64,000 nucleotides of DNA from Synchiropus splendidus (lineage: Eukaryota; Chordata; Actinopteri; Syngnathiformes; Callionymidae), in NCBI RefSeq assembly GCF_027744825.2, contig NC_071336.1, positions 18,906,501-18,970,500 of the forward strand. The letters are read 5' to 3'. Below are positions 38,000 to 50,786 of this stretch, one piece after another; the first letter of the stretch is position 1; every line of letters starts with the position of its first letter. Both the position numbers and the translations under genes were made by a program. Under the pieces are notes generated by a model. The model searched no databases and had not been told where the DNA came from. It saw only the letters and a program-made list of their open reading frames with translations.

Positions 38000-40640
38000 C
38001 GAAAGTTTGTGCGACCCTTTAATTCTGGAAGACAGCTTTGCTACACTGGAGCTGACCTTCAGACAAAACGTCTTTGAAGAAAAGGGAAGCAATAAATGAT
38101 GGGAAATGCAATGATCCTTCGGTTGTCCACAGTTTATTTTCCAGGCTTTAAGAAGGCGGCACTGCCACACACACGCTGAAAATCCATCAGATAATGACAT
38201 TTATTACAGCAGAGGACGATCAGTTTCGTAGACAGATGAGACAGACGTCCATGTAAACTCCCAGATAGCAGTTAATTTCACCAGCGTTGTTCGCCTTAAA
38301 ACCCTTGCGCAAGCAACTCGCCAATGCCTAATGGTCTTTATCATAAATATGAGTACTGCAAAGGTTATGCGTAGACAGATTTGTCCCTGTGCCCCAATTG
38401 GTTGCATAGCAGATACCCTTGACGGATGCTGCCTTCAGAGAGGAGGAAGCACATTGATAGAGGAGGCTTAGAGCTAAATAACAAGTAGGTTACAGTCTGG
38501 GCAATTGTAATGCAGATGAAATATCTGCACTTGTGTAAAGGTTATCTCAATATAACTTCTACACGGCTGTCTCAAGACTTAGCAACCTCCTGAGTCGGAA
38601 GACTGTGCCATTTCACGAAGGCACATGACTCGGAGGCACCCTCTAAATTATAGAAATGATTGTGAACTTAGAAAAGTGCCTCACACGGCTTTGGCTGGCT
38701 GGGATGGATGTATGTTGTCAGTTAAGTGAGACTATTTAGGTTTTGACAAATGGCCTACTGGAATGCATTGTAATCACGTGAATTACAAACATATGATAAC
38801 TTTTATTGACCTGCATTGATTTGCTATTAAAGACTAGTTTAAACCTGATTTATGACCCCTGAGCTGTCAAATCTAAGACCATAAAGGGATCATTGACAAG
38901 CACCAATAGCCCTCTTTAACATGCCCCTGAGGTCTGCTTCAGCGGCCGATCAATAGCTGACCTCCTGGCTATTATTTACGGGCAATAGCCCTTCACAATT
39001 TTCTCAGAATGATGGACAGTATCTGTCTGTGTAAGAGGGGAGAAACATCCGTCTTACCCCTGAGCTAATGGCAATGAACAAAAATGAATTCATATTTCTT
39101 TGGGGAAAAACAAAAAAAACACAATTTCCTCTGCAAGAACATAAATTTAACACTGAGATTCCAAGATAAAATGTGTAGCACTTTTGTAAAATGACATTAT
39201 TTCTGATCTTTAATTGAAAATATAGATATCCGACTAAAAACAATAACAAAAAATAAATGAATAAACATGTACCACTTGTAAAATAAAGCAGCCCAGTCAA
39301 GCTATAAACGCATGTGAGGCAACAGCAATTTTATAACCATTTCAATAAGCACAGGTTGTGACTATTCAAAGACGTAACTAACAACAGTACAGAATGGTGC
39401 GGTGTCTCAAAAAGAATGTCTTTCTCTGTAAAAAAAAAAGAAAAAGGAATATGAGTGACTGCGCAAACTTATTTTTGTGTTCATTGATGAAAACTGTATT
39501 TTCATTTTTTACTTTTAATAAAATATATTGTGTTTCCAGTTACTGTATTGTGAGAGTGTTGCTTCCACGCAAGTTCATCCGAGTCAGCGCCTTCATTGGG
39601 GGTACAGAGGCTCCCCATTAAGAAGGACCTTGGGGGACAGAGTATCTCTCAACACATGACCTTTACCGTGAACTCAGCCAGTGGGTCATTGCCTCCGACA
39701 CAAATGTATTAGGCTGATTAGAGCTGTGTCCCAAACCGGGGTCCGCAGGTGTCCAGCAGCACCGCAGTCTCTCCCCCGTGAATAAAGAGTAAACGACTGA
39801 GGCTAGCATGTGACCTTATTAGTTTAAAAAGGAAATGATAAAGAGAATATTCTGAAAAGTTCCTAGAAGAAAATCAGGGAAAGTTTACCTGCAGATGCAA
39901 GAAAAAAAAATAATGCTGTGGACTGGTAAACCTGAAATGTCCAGGTATAACTCATATAAACTACAATGACAAATATAAAATCCTGTGCTGTTGCCAGGTT
40001 TGCAGTTGTGGGAGATGACAAGGACACTATTGGTGTCAGTTGACGGAGGTGCAAGTCATGTTACTAGGTAACAACCAAAGATTTATCAGCTCTTGCCTGA
40101 ATTATATTAAAGTTATACCATCTGCTGTTCATCAGTTGTCCTTCTTTCAGCTGTCCTGCCTCTCACCTGTCTAACTTGTTCTAATGAGAAAAGAAGGATG
40201 CCTATTGAAACCAGAGACACACAGATATTGCTCTATTTGGGAATGTTTTACGTTCACTTTGCTGATATTCCTGCCATCTTGTGTTCAGTAAACTGGGAGT
40301 CAAGTGACAAAATCCCATGGTGCAAACAACCATCCCTCTACTGTATATTTCACCAGTATCTCCACAAATGTGTTATGAAGTAAAGAGTGTGTGAGAAAAA
40401 GATGGAAGGAATACTTCAGGGAATTGATGATAGTAGGCAATAAGAGAGAGAGGAGGATGGATCAAGGCAAGATAGTGGAGGAGAGGAACACTCTGAATAG
40501 ATTGTTGACCAGGCTGTTCATTGAGTTATTGAAGGCTGAGAAGAAGAAGAGAAAGACTTAAGTCGGCAGATTGAGGACTTGTGGCTTGCTTGACAAACAG
40601 TGATAAAATACTCAACCTCAGTCTGAATTTCTTTTCATGA
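38000..40640. other. Non-coding stretch with one weak regulatory candidate
   Basis: The part at 38855-39010 is unique and balanced (GATCATTGACAAGCACCAAT, GATCAATAGCTGACC), and could be a regulatory block. The rest is AT-rich with A runs and no convincing frame. Confidence 0.35.
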
Positions 40641-40655
40641 CCTGAGTGAGACTTG

Positions 40656-41358
40656 GGCTGTGTCCCATTTCTCACCCTAACAGTAGTTGTTGGCCCTAAC
40701 ACTGGGTTTTGCGCGTTCACGTGTAGGTGTAGTGTGTCCCAATATTCCGAGGGCCCTCGCCGTTCACCACTTGAAATGACCTCTTCAAACTGAGGGTGCT
40801 CCGGAGCTGACTTGAAACCAAGTGGGAATATGAATTGTGGATAGATTTCCAGGACACCAAAGTACCTTATTTAAAAACAATGTTGGATGGGACAATTTTA
40901 GTAACGTGGACTACTCTTCCGTTTGTTTACTTTCTCTTGTATCACACATTAGCGACCCAAATGGTCTACCGTGTCCGACGACATGAACAAGACAACAGGT
41001 GTGTACAGCAGTGTGTTTTTATTTCTTCTTAACAAACTACAAGAGTCGGCTGGTATCCAGGCTAAGGTTAACATCTTCATACTATAACATCGCGAAGCTG
41101 GCTTCACCACCAAACCAAGTCAGATTATCAGCGCCGATGCATGAGGTTGCAAAAACGTAGTATTTCCAAAACATCTCCAACACTCGATATGCAGGAAACA
41201 AAACATGTCTTTATGCGTAACGTCGTGAAGCGTTGTCCCAATTCTTAGGGATGTGAATCACTTCACTTCATCGTCGGAGGGCACTTGATAGTGGAGAGCA
41301 CTCAAAACCAAGTGCGAGTGTTAAGTGCTCGTGTTAGGGTGAGAAATGGGACACAGCC
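40656..41358. mobile_element. Non-autonomous DNA transposon with perfect 27-bp inverted ends
   Basis: The left end starts GGCTGTGTCCCATTTCTCAC, and the right end is its exact reverse complement over 27 bases. Partial similarity continues inside, with GGGTTTTG on the left and TGGTTTTG on the right. Total length is 703 bases with no transposase. The flanks are TTG on the left and TTA on the right (a mutated TWA duplication would suit PIF/Harbinger); alternatively the 8-base flanks share ACTTG, 5 of 8 positions (hAT-like). The superfamily is therefore open. Perfect ends suggest a fairly recent insertion. Confidence 0.8.
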
Positions 41359-41359
41359 T

Positions 41360-44050
41360 TAACTTGAACTTACATGTAATGACTTGACAAGTCGTTTGTT
41401 TTATGGAAACCGATCTTACTGCATCTACCACAGTCCTCCGCCGCATGCTCGGCCAAATAGTGACACGGGAGCCAGGTTTTAAAGGTGAAACGAATCCTTC
41501 ATTTGAGATCTGACAGACACGCTGCAGACCAAAACACATGGGCAGCACTACCGAATATGATCACACAAACACCCTGTCACACCTCTCCCCCAGGTCATGA
41601 TGCGTTCTCGGACCCAACACACGTGTCAGTGTGGATCTGGCACGCAGGAGATGATTGCAATATGTAAGTCATGCAAAGCCAAGATAAGTCATGGATGGAC
41701 CACAGTCAGATTTGACAGCACCACCAATCACATTTGTCACTTTTACTCGTCACCCTGCAAACCACTCTGAATTTGATGCTGTTTAAGCTAAAGCAAGGCA
41801 GACAGAGACTGTTAGTCGTGTGTTGCTGGTTCTAATGAAAGGAGGACCAAGTAATGCAGCAGCTAATCCCCTGATATAACATGCAGAGCCAGACACTCTT
41901 CAGACACATCGGCAGCCTGAAGTCAGGACATTCTATTTGCTTTGCAGTCTTGTTTTGTTAGTCATCTAAATTATGATCTTATTCAGTGCCTGACTTAATT
42001 GTTTAAAATCTAAATACTGATGAATTCACATGTTGTATATTGTTTTTCAATAGAACCACTTTCAAATATCATAGGTGTATTTCAGGAAGACAGTGTGACT
42101 CCACCGAATATTGATTTGCTTCCTGTCAAACAAGCATCATGGACCAACAAATTTGTGAAACCAAACATTCATAGTGAAACAGGAATTTTCATTCTCTCTT
42201 GGTAATTTCAGTGTCAAGCTCTCCTAAACTAGACCTTGCACTCCAATCCCATCTGTCGGTCAAGTGAATCCACTAAGACAGCTGATGTGGGCGAGTAATC
42301 CATTAGAACGACACAGAATATCTTCTTCGGCGAGCGCACAGTTTGAATGTGCTCAGCAAGACCTCGATGGGCCTCAAAGCCGGGCCTTGTCAAACCAGGA
42401 GCCGGAGTGATGGAGAGCCCTCACCATGGTGCGCGGGACCCTGGCTCTCACCCACACTCAGTGTGCAACTGAGACTGCACACTCAGGGGCCTCTGCCACT
42501 GCAACACAATCCAGATGTACTGGTTTGCATGAACATACTCTGGAAAATGAACGTGCCAACAACGGGTCAACACAGATTAAGACATTTCCTGCCTGTCACA
42601 GTCTCTGGGGTTTTTGAGATTTTCATTATTGCTGTAGAATTCCATCAAATCCCTCAAGGTTGTCAGACAGTGACGTGTGGTCCCAACAGTGTGGGAGGCT
42701 ATAACTTACATGGACAGTGATGAAAAGCCAAGTAAATTTCACAATAAATCTTGACTACATGACAGTTTAGGCACAAAGGCCGACTACTCCCCCAAAATAT
42801 TTGGTACATTTCTCAATCATCTCTGATGCCATTTGTTTTCATGTGATTTAAAGGACAATGAATGAACTATGGCACTTATTGAAGGGATTTGTCAAGAAAA
42901 GTTACTCTATGTCAAGACAATTTCAATTAAAACGGCTTTAGAAACTCAAATCTTAAGTCCAACCACCTGAATTTAAAGCATTTATTTCAGTTCACGATAA
43001 TACAGGTAATTACAATGTAAGACTGACATTGAATGCACAGGGTTAATGGTTTTCCATACAGCCTTTAGTACCTGTGACAGCATGACTGAAAATGGTGTTA
43101 TTTAAAGATGGAGGTAGAGTGATGAGAAGCAATGGATGCTGAATGATCCAATCATCCAATGCTACACACTCCTGCACTCCGCCTGAGTTAGTGATAGCAG
43201 TTTCCGTAAGAGTCACTCAACGACAACTTCACAAAAATACCCATTTTCAAAGGAGAATGGAAGCTTGCGATATTGGCATTTACATAGTATAGTGTGTGCA
43301 AACCTCAAGTAAATGAGTGTTGTTTATGCACACACAACTCTATATATGTATCTGAAAACTCATAATTCAAGTGATTTTTGTTTCTGCACCTTTGACTGAC
43401 AGTGGCAAAAGTCAACAAGATTCTATCAGAACATTCTGTCTATGTCTCCATGGATGTCTGGCCTCGAGGTGTGGTCAGAATTTGTTTTTCGTAAGGGACC
43501 ACAGTGAAGGTTGGTCATGTGTGAGTTTCTATGCGTATGATTGTGTGTGCTGAAGACCAGCTCTGATAGTTTTTTAGACAGTTCGTGACCCAGCGGGAGT
43601 TTTGACGCTCCGGCTGGGTAGGTAATGATATCAGATGCCACACTCCACAACAACAGGTGCCTTGGCTGTGCCACCTTCAACCTCCATGCTGTTTCAATGA
43701 CATCAACGCCGACCCAATGGTTAATTATAGATCACTTGTCTGAGTCCCTCCAGTGTTCAGCCGTGAGGAGAGTGGCGGAGCTTCATGTGTGGGTGTCCCA
43801 TTGAAGCAGGTTGAAAAATGATATTTTCCCTGCCCACGTTTGCGTCAATATACTACTCTGACTACATGTAGCAACATTAACATTACTGGACTATAGCAGC
43901 TATGACAAGTGACAACAATCACCAACACATTCTCACTCTTAAAGCGACAGGAAGCAACCACTTTCAAATGGACTTTTGTGTCCAAAACTGATTCTGACGT
44001 CCAAGTTGCATGTTGATGCATTCAGCTTTCCAATGAATCGTTTACTACAC
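41360..44050. other. Non-coding stretch, nothing identified
   Basis: The 125-codon plus frame at 42343-42720 has no recognisable features. There is no repeat, RNA gene or transposon end. Confidence 0.5.
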
Positions 44051-44059
44051 AAAACCACA

Positions 44060-44420
44060 CCAGACAAGATCATTTATATAGCACATAAGACAACACAAGA
44101 TCATTGCAGTGTTGTCCATCTGTGTTGAAAATCGGAATAAAACAAACATTCACATCAATAAATACACAAGTCTATAATAAATGAAGTGCATGGAATACAA
44201 CTAAAACAGACAAAATTGAGGAAATAAGTTGCTACTATTATTAGATAATCTGTGATCAAAGAGTAAAAATGCATGTCAAGAAGAGTTTCAAAAATGGCCA
44301 GTGATGGTGCCTGTTTTATATAAGGAGGAAGGGCATTCACAGGTATAGCCTAATGACACCTTCACCACTTTACGTTTTGCGCACCGCCAGTAAAGCACAT
44401 AACTGCATAAGGTGCGACAT
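44060..44420 (-). mobile_element. L2-type LINE remnant: reverse transcriptase C-terminus and 3' tail
   Basis: On the minus strand the frame ending near 44155 reads NALPPYIKQAPSLAIFETLL, closely matching the 'WNxLPxxIRxAPSLxxFKxxLKTHLF' pattern that closes the ORF2 of fish L2/CR1-group LINEs. Going upstream the same frame shows VKW, two stops and AIPV, where intact copies have a KYG...FS.A.P stretch, so it is a decayed copy. The downstream sequence on the minus strand ends with TGTGCTATATAAATGATCTT, typical of such LINE tails. Only the 3' end was inserted (usual 5' truncation). Confidence 0.7.
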
Positions 44421-44429
44421 ATACTTTGT

Positions 44430-47400
44430 AACATCTAAATTAAAGTTGCTGACAAGTCCAAACCGCATCTCCCCCTTCAGGAAACAAAAGGAGACACAAA
44501 AGTTCACTTGAAAATAGTCGATATGTGGCACCTCCAAGGCATGAATATGTTGCATATATTGGCTGCTATTTCATTAAAATGTACAATTTGTTGGGATAAA
44601 TCTTCCGGTCTCATACGTATCCGCCCTGAAATATTTGGCCTTTATTGTATTGGCTTTCAGGTGACCTCGTTTTGTCCAGAGTCACTTCCTTCTATATTTC
44701 AAACACCAACAACAGATGTTTGTTCCTCATGTGACTGCCAAAACAAAAACCATGGATCTGCCCGCAATCTGTGCCTTGTCAGTTTCAGCAAGAGCAAGTG
44801 TTAGATAATAGAAATGGACATTTTCATGTAAAGCAAATATGATGAATCTACAAGATTGTAGCTATAGCTAGAAGAAAGAAGCTTCAGAACATGGATTGAA
44901 TGGATACTGTGTTTGCATAGGCTGGAAGAATGCAGGATCAGGAGTGCACATTTGTTTTACCACACTGAAAGAAGTTACTACACCAGAAAACAAGCAAACA
45001 ATCCAACACAATGAGTTTCATTACTGTAGTGCATTTGATATCGGCAGTGGGCCACGCGTCATCTACATGTTTTGCTGCTGAGATTGCAGTTCTAGTCTGG
45101 CTTTCATGCACATGCCAATGTGAATGATGTCTTCGATTGTGTTCATAGTCTTGTGAGCTGAATTCAAGTATAATTTCCCACCGAGCAATTTGCATAAAGA
45201 TGTACGGATTGCAACTGTTGCACTTACGGGACATAAATATGTTTACGCACTGAGCTAAATTAACTTTTCAAATTTCCCTTCGTCTTTTCACAAGGACATA
45301 TAATTTCTGTTGTCATGCTCGCAGACGCCATGCGACTAATTCAATCGAAGTGCTGAGCTCCGGGGTGGAGATTGGGAGCAGATTTAGGCGGAGCATTTGG
45401 ATGACCATATGGAACTCTTTGTGGCGCCAAGAGACCATGCAGCTCGGAAACCTGATCACCATCTCCCTTGTGACAGCTGGAGCCTTTACACTATCAGAAC
45501 ATTTGTAGACTTCTAATTTGTCATCACCACCTCCTGTGGCATAGAAATATGCTGCAAGAATTAGGTATGAGAAGTTTTCCTCATATCTGGAATGAAGAAA
45601 AATCATGTGAGGAAAAAGAACGACCCTGGGAGTGTTGTCAAAAATGCACAAGTGTACGGATATTTAGTTACAATGTAATTGATTTAGATGTCTGTTGACT
45701 CAGTAATGTGTTGTATCTAACTACACTGCACAATAAATTGCTATTTTCCTGACAAAAGGACGGACGAGATCACTGCAGAAACAAAGGCAGTACTCGGAAT
45801 ATCAAATGCACGTATTGGCACTTAGTAAATAAGAACAAAGTTGCAAATCGTACACTTGGCTGTGTTTACATGAGTGACTTTTTATGTCTGCCAGTCACAG
45901 GCTTGTTCCCCTGAGCTGGACAATCGTCAACTCTCCAGTCCCTGTTGGTTATTGTAGCGTGTCAGTAAATACACCCCATTAATATTTCATTGAACTGTTT
46001 TCTGTTGGCGCTTTTCCTCCTTGTAGCTTGTTGTTCCCCCCCATTTGTCCGACTGCACCATGTCCAATACGCTGTTCAACCAGAAAATGCCTCGACCATC
46101 ATACCCTTCCCATAATTCTCCATCTCCAGTGTGTAAAGTGTTTTCTGCCTGAAGGCACAATTCTCTTGTCATTCTCCTACAGCCAGGGCCTTGTTGTCGT
46201 ATGATGTAATTGTTTGAGAGGACCTACAGTTACCGGTTTATAGATCTGAACCTTTCAAACTCACAGCGAAAGTTCTTTGGCCATGATTGTTTGGCTAACA
46301 AATGCAGTATAAGATGGCGCCTCGGCGCAGCAATCATGACGTGGGCACTACTGAAGAAGTAGCTGTTGAGTAGGTGTCGCTGGTCTGCATCGCCAGCTGT
46401 AAACAATCGAGTAGAGCTCTGGAAAAGCATGTTGACCAGTGTTTTCTGGTGGGAAATTGCTTGTGAGTGTTTTTTTTCTGCACTCTGGTAATGCTCTCTA
46501 ATGTTGATGGTTGACTCTCCACAGGCGGTCTCACAATTCTCAGGTGGGCCATCTTAAAGCACAAGCTGTATTAAGTGCATATGGTTGTAAGATTTTCTTT
46601 TCATACGTCAACGCAGAAAGACCACAATTCTGATGTGACATTACTTGGTTTTTAAGTGTTCTATTGTGGATTGCAGCAAGAAATCCAGAGATGATTCATA
46701 TATTCTTTCTTTTGGTCAACATACAACAGACTTTTATTTAAAGTTTCTATCACAATCAGTTTAATAATAGCTGTGTTTTCAGACTGAAGAGTGGCATGTT
46801 CAGTTGAAACCGATGCGAGAAATGGCACAGTGTAGGTTTACAAAAATCTATGAACATATTTTAAGTTTAAGTGAAGCAAAAGAAAAATACCCACCGACAG
46901 CACACTATTTCACTGAGGCAGGTTTTCACCTCATATAAAATACGAATAGAAAAAAAAATGGATGTATTTCAACTTTCATTATTCTCTCATATATAGATAA
47001 TAAAAAACTGTGCCTTTGGAAAGGCTTTGGCTTAGAAGTACAGAAGCCTAGCTCTAACTTAGATATGTAGTTTTCAGAGCAAAAAAGAGTATGGATTTTA
47101 ATCCGTCAGTCGATAAAGGTCATTGCTAGAAAGGGCTTTATTCTTTGGCTTCACATCAAAGTGTAAATCTGCTGATTGCAGTCCTTGAATGGGGAGCCAA
47201 CAAGGCTCCATTTGTGGTCTGTTTCTATGGCTCAGTGTGTGTAAGACCCTGCGTGCACAAAACCATAATACAGGGAGTTTCTAACCAGGGCCCCCTAGAT
47301 CAATGGGCCGCATGACCTTTGCATTGTGCTGCCAGCTTGGCCCGTGATGTCATGCCATCTATCCAGTGCTCCACTTAAAGGGGTGAAAGGAAAGCAACGC

Positions 47401-48780
47401 TAAGTCCCACACCTTCCTCCTACTGAGCTACAGAAAAGCCAGCATGAAAGGCATCATGTGCAAATGTATCCACCTGAAACAAGATTAATGTCGTTGATAC
47501 ACCTTCGCCAACTGTTGAGTTTAGCCTATAGGACTGTGCGTGTACCTGCTTTCGCGATGGAGGACGCACTGGCGATGACTGTTGTTGACTTTGCTGATTT
47601 ACTTTTGAAAGGCGTGCGTAGAAACGGTAATGAAAGTCCTGTTGGAAGATTCCGCCCTATCACTTCTGGAGTGTTGTTCTGCATTGATCTATGTCTATTG
47701 AATTTAAACGTAGTGCAGCAAAGACTCTCAGCCCAGAGAAAAGAGAAGCCCTCTCATTGTTCTTGACTGAAAGGTCCTCTTTATAGTGAAGAGAGACGAT
47801 GGCAGCTGGTAGGTTCTTCCCACTAAAGAAGATAGAGCACTTTCAGAGAGTTGTGGAGTGCGGTTGAATGGAAATCTAAAGAGGTAGGCGTGAACCATTT
47901 GTTTTGCTATGTTTGTGTTTGCTGTCAACATGTCTATCTGTGTTGTGGTGCGGCCCCTTTTTATCCGCACAAAGTGGCTAACCCCCTCACCCCCAAATGC
48001 CCTATATCCCCTTTCACCCACCCACACGACCCAGCCAACACTGTCGCTCCCCCCAAAACTTCAGAAGAATCATTGAGAAGGAAGAGTTACCCCTGAAAGA
48101 GACTGCCTTGAGCTGTCTTTTGGGATCGCTTTGTCAAGGTGACAGATGTTGTAATTGCCAGCTGATGGATCACTTGTCCAGGACATGATTAGGAATTTGG
48201 TGTACAAAGTCTTTCAGAAGTAGGGAAGGGGTTAAAAGAGTGGACGGAGACAGGATCGGTTGAGAGACGGGGCTGCATATATCAGCCTTTTGACTGCCAC
48301 CGTGGAGATTCATAATGTGATTGGCCACGCAGTAGAGGAGACACAATCGAGGATAAAGGAGTCTACTTCGGCCCGGCTTGTGAAGGCATGCAAGGTTTGA
48401 ATAAAAGGGTGAACAGAGCAAACAAACCATTAACGGCCCGCTTTCAAACCCACATTAACATCAGAGCCTTCAAACTTCTGTGGGTGCTTAACATTTTCTC
48501 GGACTTGACCTCCAAATCATACAACAAATCCGATTTTTGTTGACGAAGATTTGGATTCCAGGAAGGTGAGCTTCAATGCCATGGGTTTTCCACATTTGCC
48601 AGTGTCACTCCACCCCAAAGGAACCCCCCCCACACCTCTTATTTTCTTCCTCACCATTCTAAACAGACATGCACACACAAATGTGCACACAGCGAACGCT
48701 CCCCAGAGGTCAATTAGGACAGACAAGGAGCTCCCAGACAAAGGTGCAAGTGGTCCACTGCAGCCGAGGGAACTACATAA
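44430..48780. other. Non-coding stretch, nothing identified
   Basis: Frames of 60-112 codons (for example minus 45313-45651 and plus 47458-47766) show no family motif. Small AT-rich runs only. No RNA gene or repeat boundary found. Confidence 0.45.
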
Positions 48781-48784
48781 TTAA

Positions 48785-48915
48785 CAGTTATAAAGTACTT
48801 TACTCTGTTAATTTAATTAGTTAATCCTGTTATCAGTAATGCTTTGTTGAGAGGCGCCATTAAAGGTTTCCTTTCCCAGCAACACGCAGGCATTTCTTTG
48901 TAGCACTCAGAGGTA
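48785..48915. promoter_or_regulatory. Homeodomain-site-rich short block
   Basis: GTTAATTTAATTAGTTAATC at 48807-48826 packs three TAAT-type sites into 20 bases, followed by GAGAGGCGCCATTAAAGG. This looks like a compact enhancer core. Confidence 0.3.
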
Positions 48916-49562
48916 GCGGTGTGATGGTCTCATGCACGGACACTGAGTTGGAGGACGTGACAATTGAGCCAATAATGGTGATGCTAACAGAAAAAAAAAC
49001 TGTCTTTGGAGGTGCAAGGCAGAATCTGGATTTAGTTTATGACTATGCTTTGAATGCCAAACAGGCTGTATATGAAGATGACTGCAAACATTTTCAACAC
49101 TTTTTGGGTTTTTTTACTGCGATGCGACCCACAAACTCAGAGGACAAAATTCAGGATTCAATCTCCTGTTTTCAAACGAATCACAATTGGATGACTAAAG
49201 GTTAACCATCATTCTTCTTAGATTCCAACTCCCACTCTCCCACTCCTTTTAACTGCCAACCCTCTTAGGTTGCTCAAAAACACATGTTCCTTTGCACTCC
49301 AGACAATTATTCTAATGAGCTGAGCTTGCCTTCACGTTTGTTTTACAGCGCCACGTGAGCTGTTCATTATATTGTGCTGGTCATCTTATGTGAAGTAGCG
49401 GCACACAGCGCCACCTCTTTTCAGGTGCGGCATCTTTGAACGTCAAATCTTGTTTGAAAATATTTTTTATAATCAGCTCCAAACCCTCCTGTGGAGTGCT
49501 AATCTGGTTCGGTTCAGTGAGACCCTAAGAGAGACCCTGCTGCCCTTCGTCTCTGCACTCAC

Positions 49563-49918
49563 AAGGACATTTGAGCCATAAGTGAGGCTTGAAATGCATC
49601 GTTTTGACGTGACACCATCCTCAAGATGAACAAAAGAATGATGATCAACTGGTTCTGTGTGTGTTTGTGTGTGTCATAGTACAACTGGTCAAAAGCATGG
49701 AGCCATTTCAACTCAAAACCAGTTAATGGCTTGTATTTGTTTGTTTTGAAACGGTTGTCCTCTTTCCCATATTTTGGTCGTGGGAGTTTATCACTATAAA
49801 TATTGCGTTTAATGGGAATTTCCTCAAGAGGACTTTTCAATACGGACTGAAATGTGTCCTCTAATGGAGGATTGATGTCTGGGAGCAGAGTTTCGCTTGC
49901 AGAGAGCATCGACTGCAT
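49563..49918 (-). CDS. Candidate first coding exon of an unrecognised protein
   Basis: This is the one frame in the window with several exon-like signs. On the minus strand an ATG at 49918-49916 is preceded by GCC ACC, an ideal Kozak context. About 85 codons of well-mixed, charged sequence follow, including LPDINPPLEDTFQSV and YGKEDNRFKTNKYKPLTG, then FELKWLHAFDQLYYDT. A strong splice donor (GTGAGT, at 49562-49557) can end the exon inside the frame, two bases into a codon. A pyrimidine-rich acceptor-like CATCAG lies just upstream (ending at 49943), which would allow an in-frame 5' extension. Against it: the last 40 codons cross a CA-rich microsatellite and become hydrophobic, no partner exon was found, and I recognise no family. 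A chance frame remains possible. Confidence 0.22.
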
Positions 49919-50239
49919 GGTGGCTTCTGGTGGGAGTATGGGCTGATGAAACAGAGGGCAGTCAGGTTGTCAAGGATTAAACTGGAAGGTAGTTATGTTT
50001 CTCAATGGTATGTAGTCAGAGATCATCAGAGTTCTCAATCTACGTCAGCTTTTTTGGTTTGGGTGTCATATAGGATTTGGATGCACAGATGTTAATAGAA
50101 CGTGTGGTCGCAAAAACAGAAAATATACATTTTGAGGTATCAAAGGCGTACTTCTTGAAAAGTGATGTGGTCAACAAATAATAAGTTGATACTGAAGGTA
50201 GATGACACGCGACTGGGTGATGTCACAGTGGACAGGTCA

Positions 50240-50270
50240 CCAGTCCACAGGTGGACCACAAGGTACACAG
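50240..50270 (+). repeat. Fragment of dispersed fish repeat
   Basis: GTGGACAGGTCACCAGTCCA matches the 'ctggacaggtcgccagtccatc' word of the common teleost repeat also present near 52.0 kb. Too short for a family call. Confidence 0.35.
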
Positions 50271-50331
50271 TAGATCCACTGCATGCTTTAGGATCCTTTG
50301 TTTTAGTGTTCAATTTGGGTACTGTCTAACC

Positions 50332-50786
50332 CAGAGGTGGGCACGTCTGGCCTCGGGGCAAAATGCAGCCCTTTGCCTGTATTCAGAAGCAGAATTACAA
50401 TTTTATTAAAAAAACAAAACTGTTCAACAGGACTTTCATTACCATTTCTACGCACGCCTTTCAAAACTAACAGTGTTTCCTTTTTTTAATTCTTCTTCCT
50501 TTCTTAGTTCTTCCTTTTCTTTTCTATTTGTCCCTCATAAAAATACCTTGCAATGGAATGACTTTGTGCACAAGATATTCACCACTTAAAAAAGCTTCCA
50601 TTACTCATCATTTCCATTGAGAATGTTAAAATTCAAATTAAATAATATATAACCCAATAACATATTTTAAGCATATAATGTCACAGTGTAATCACCTTTC
50701 TATATTTTATAAGTTTCGAGTCACAAAATGTGTTGAGAAATGTTGGCTTGACCCCTGAAAAAAGTGGATACTTTTGCCCACCCGTG
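50332..50786. mobile_element. Small non-autonomous hAT element with 8-bp target duplication
   Basis: Inverted ends CAGAGGTGGGCA (left) and CACGGGTGGGCA (right, minus strand) match at 10 of 12 bases. They are flanked by GTCTAACC (50324-50331) and GTTTAACC (50787-50794), an 8-base target duplication differing at one position. Ends of CAGxGGTGGGCA type and 8-base duplications define hAT elements. The 455-base interior is AT-rich, without transposase coding, so the element depends on a transposase from elsewhere. Divergence between ends suggests moderate age. Confidence 0.82.
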
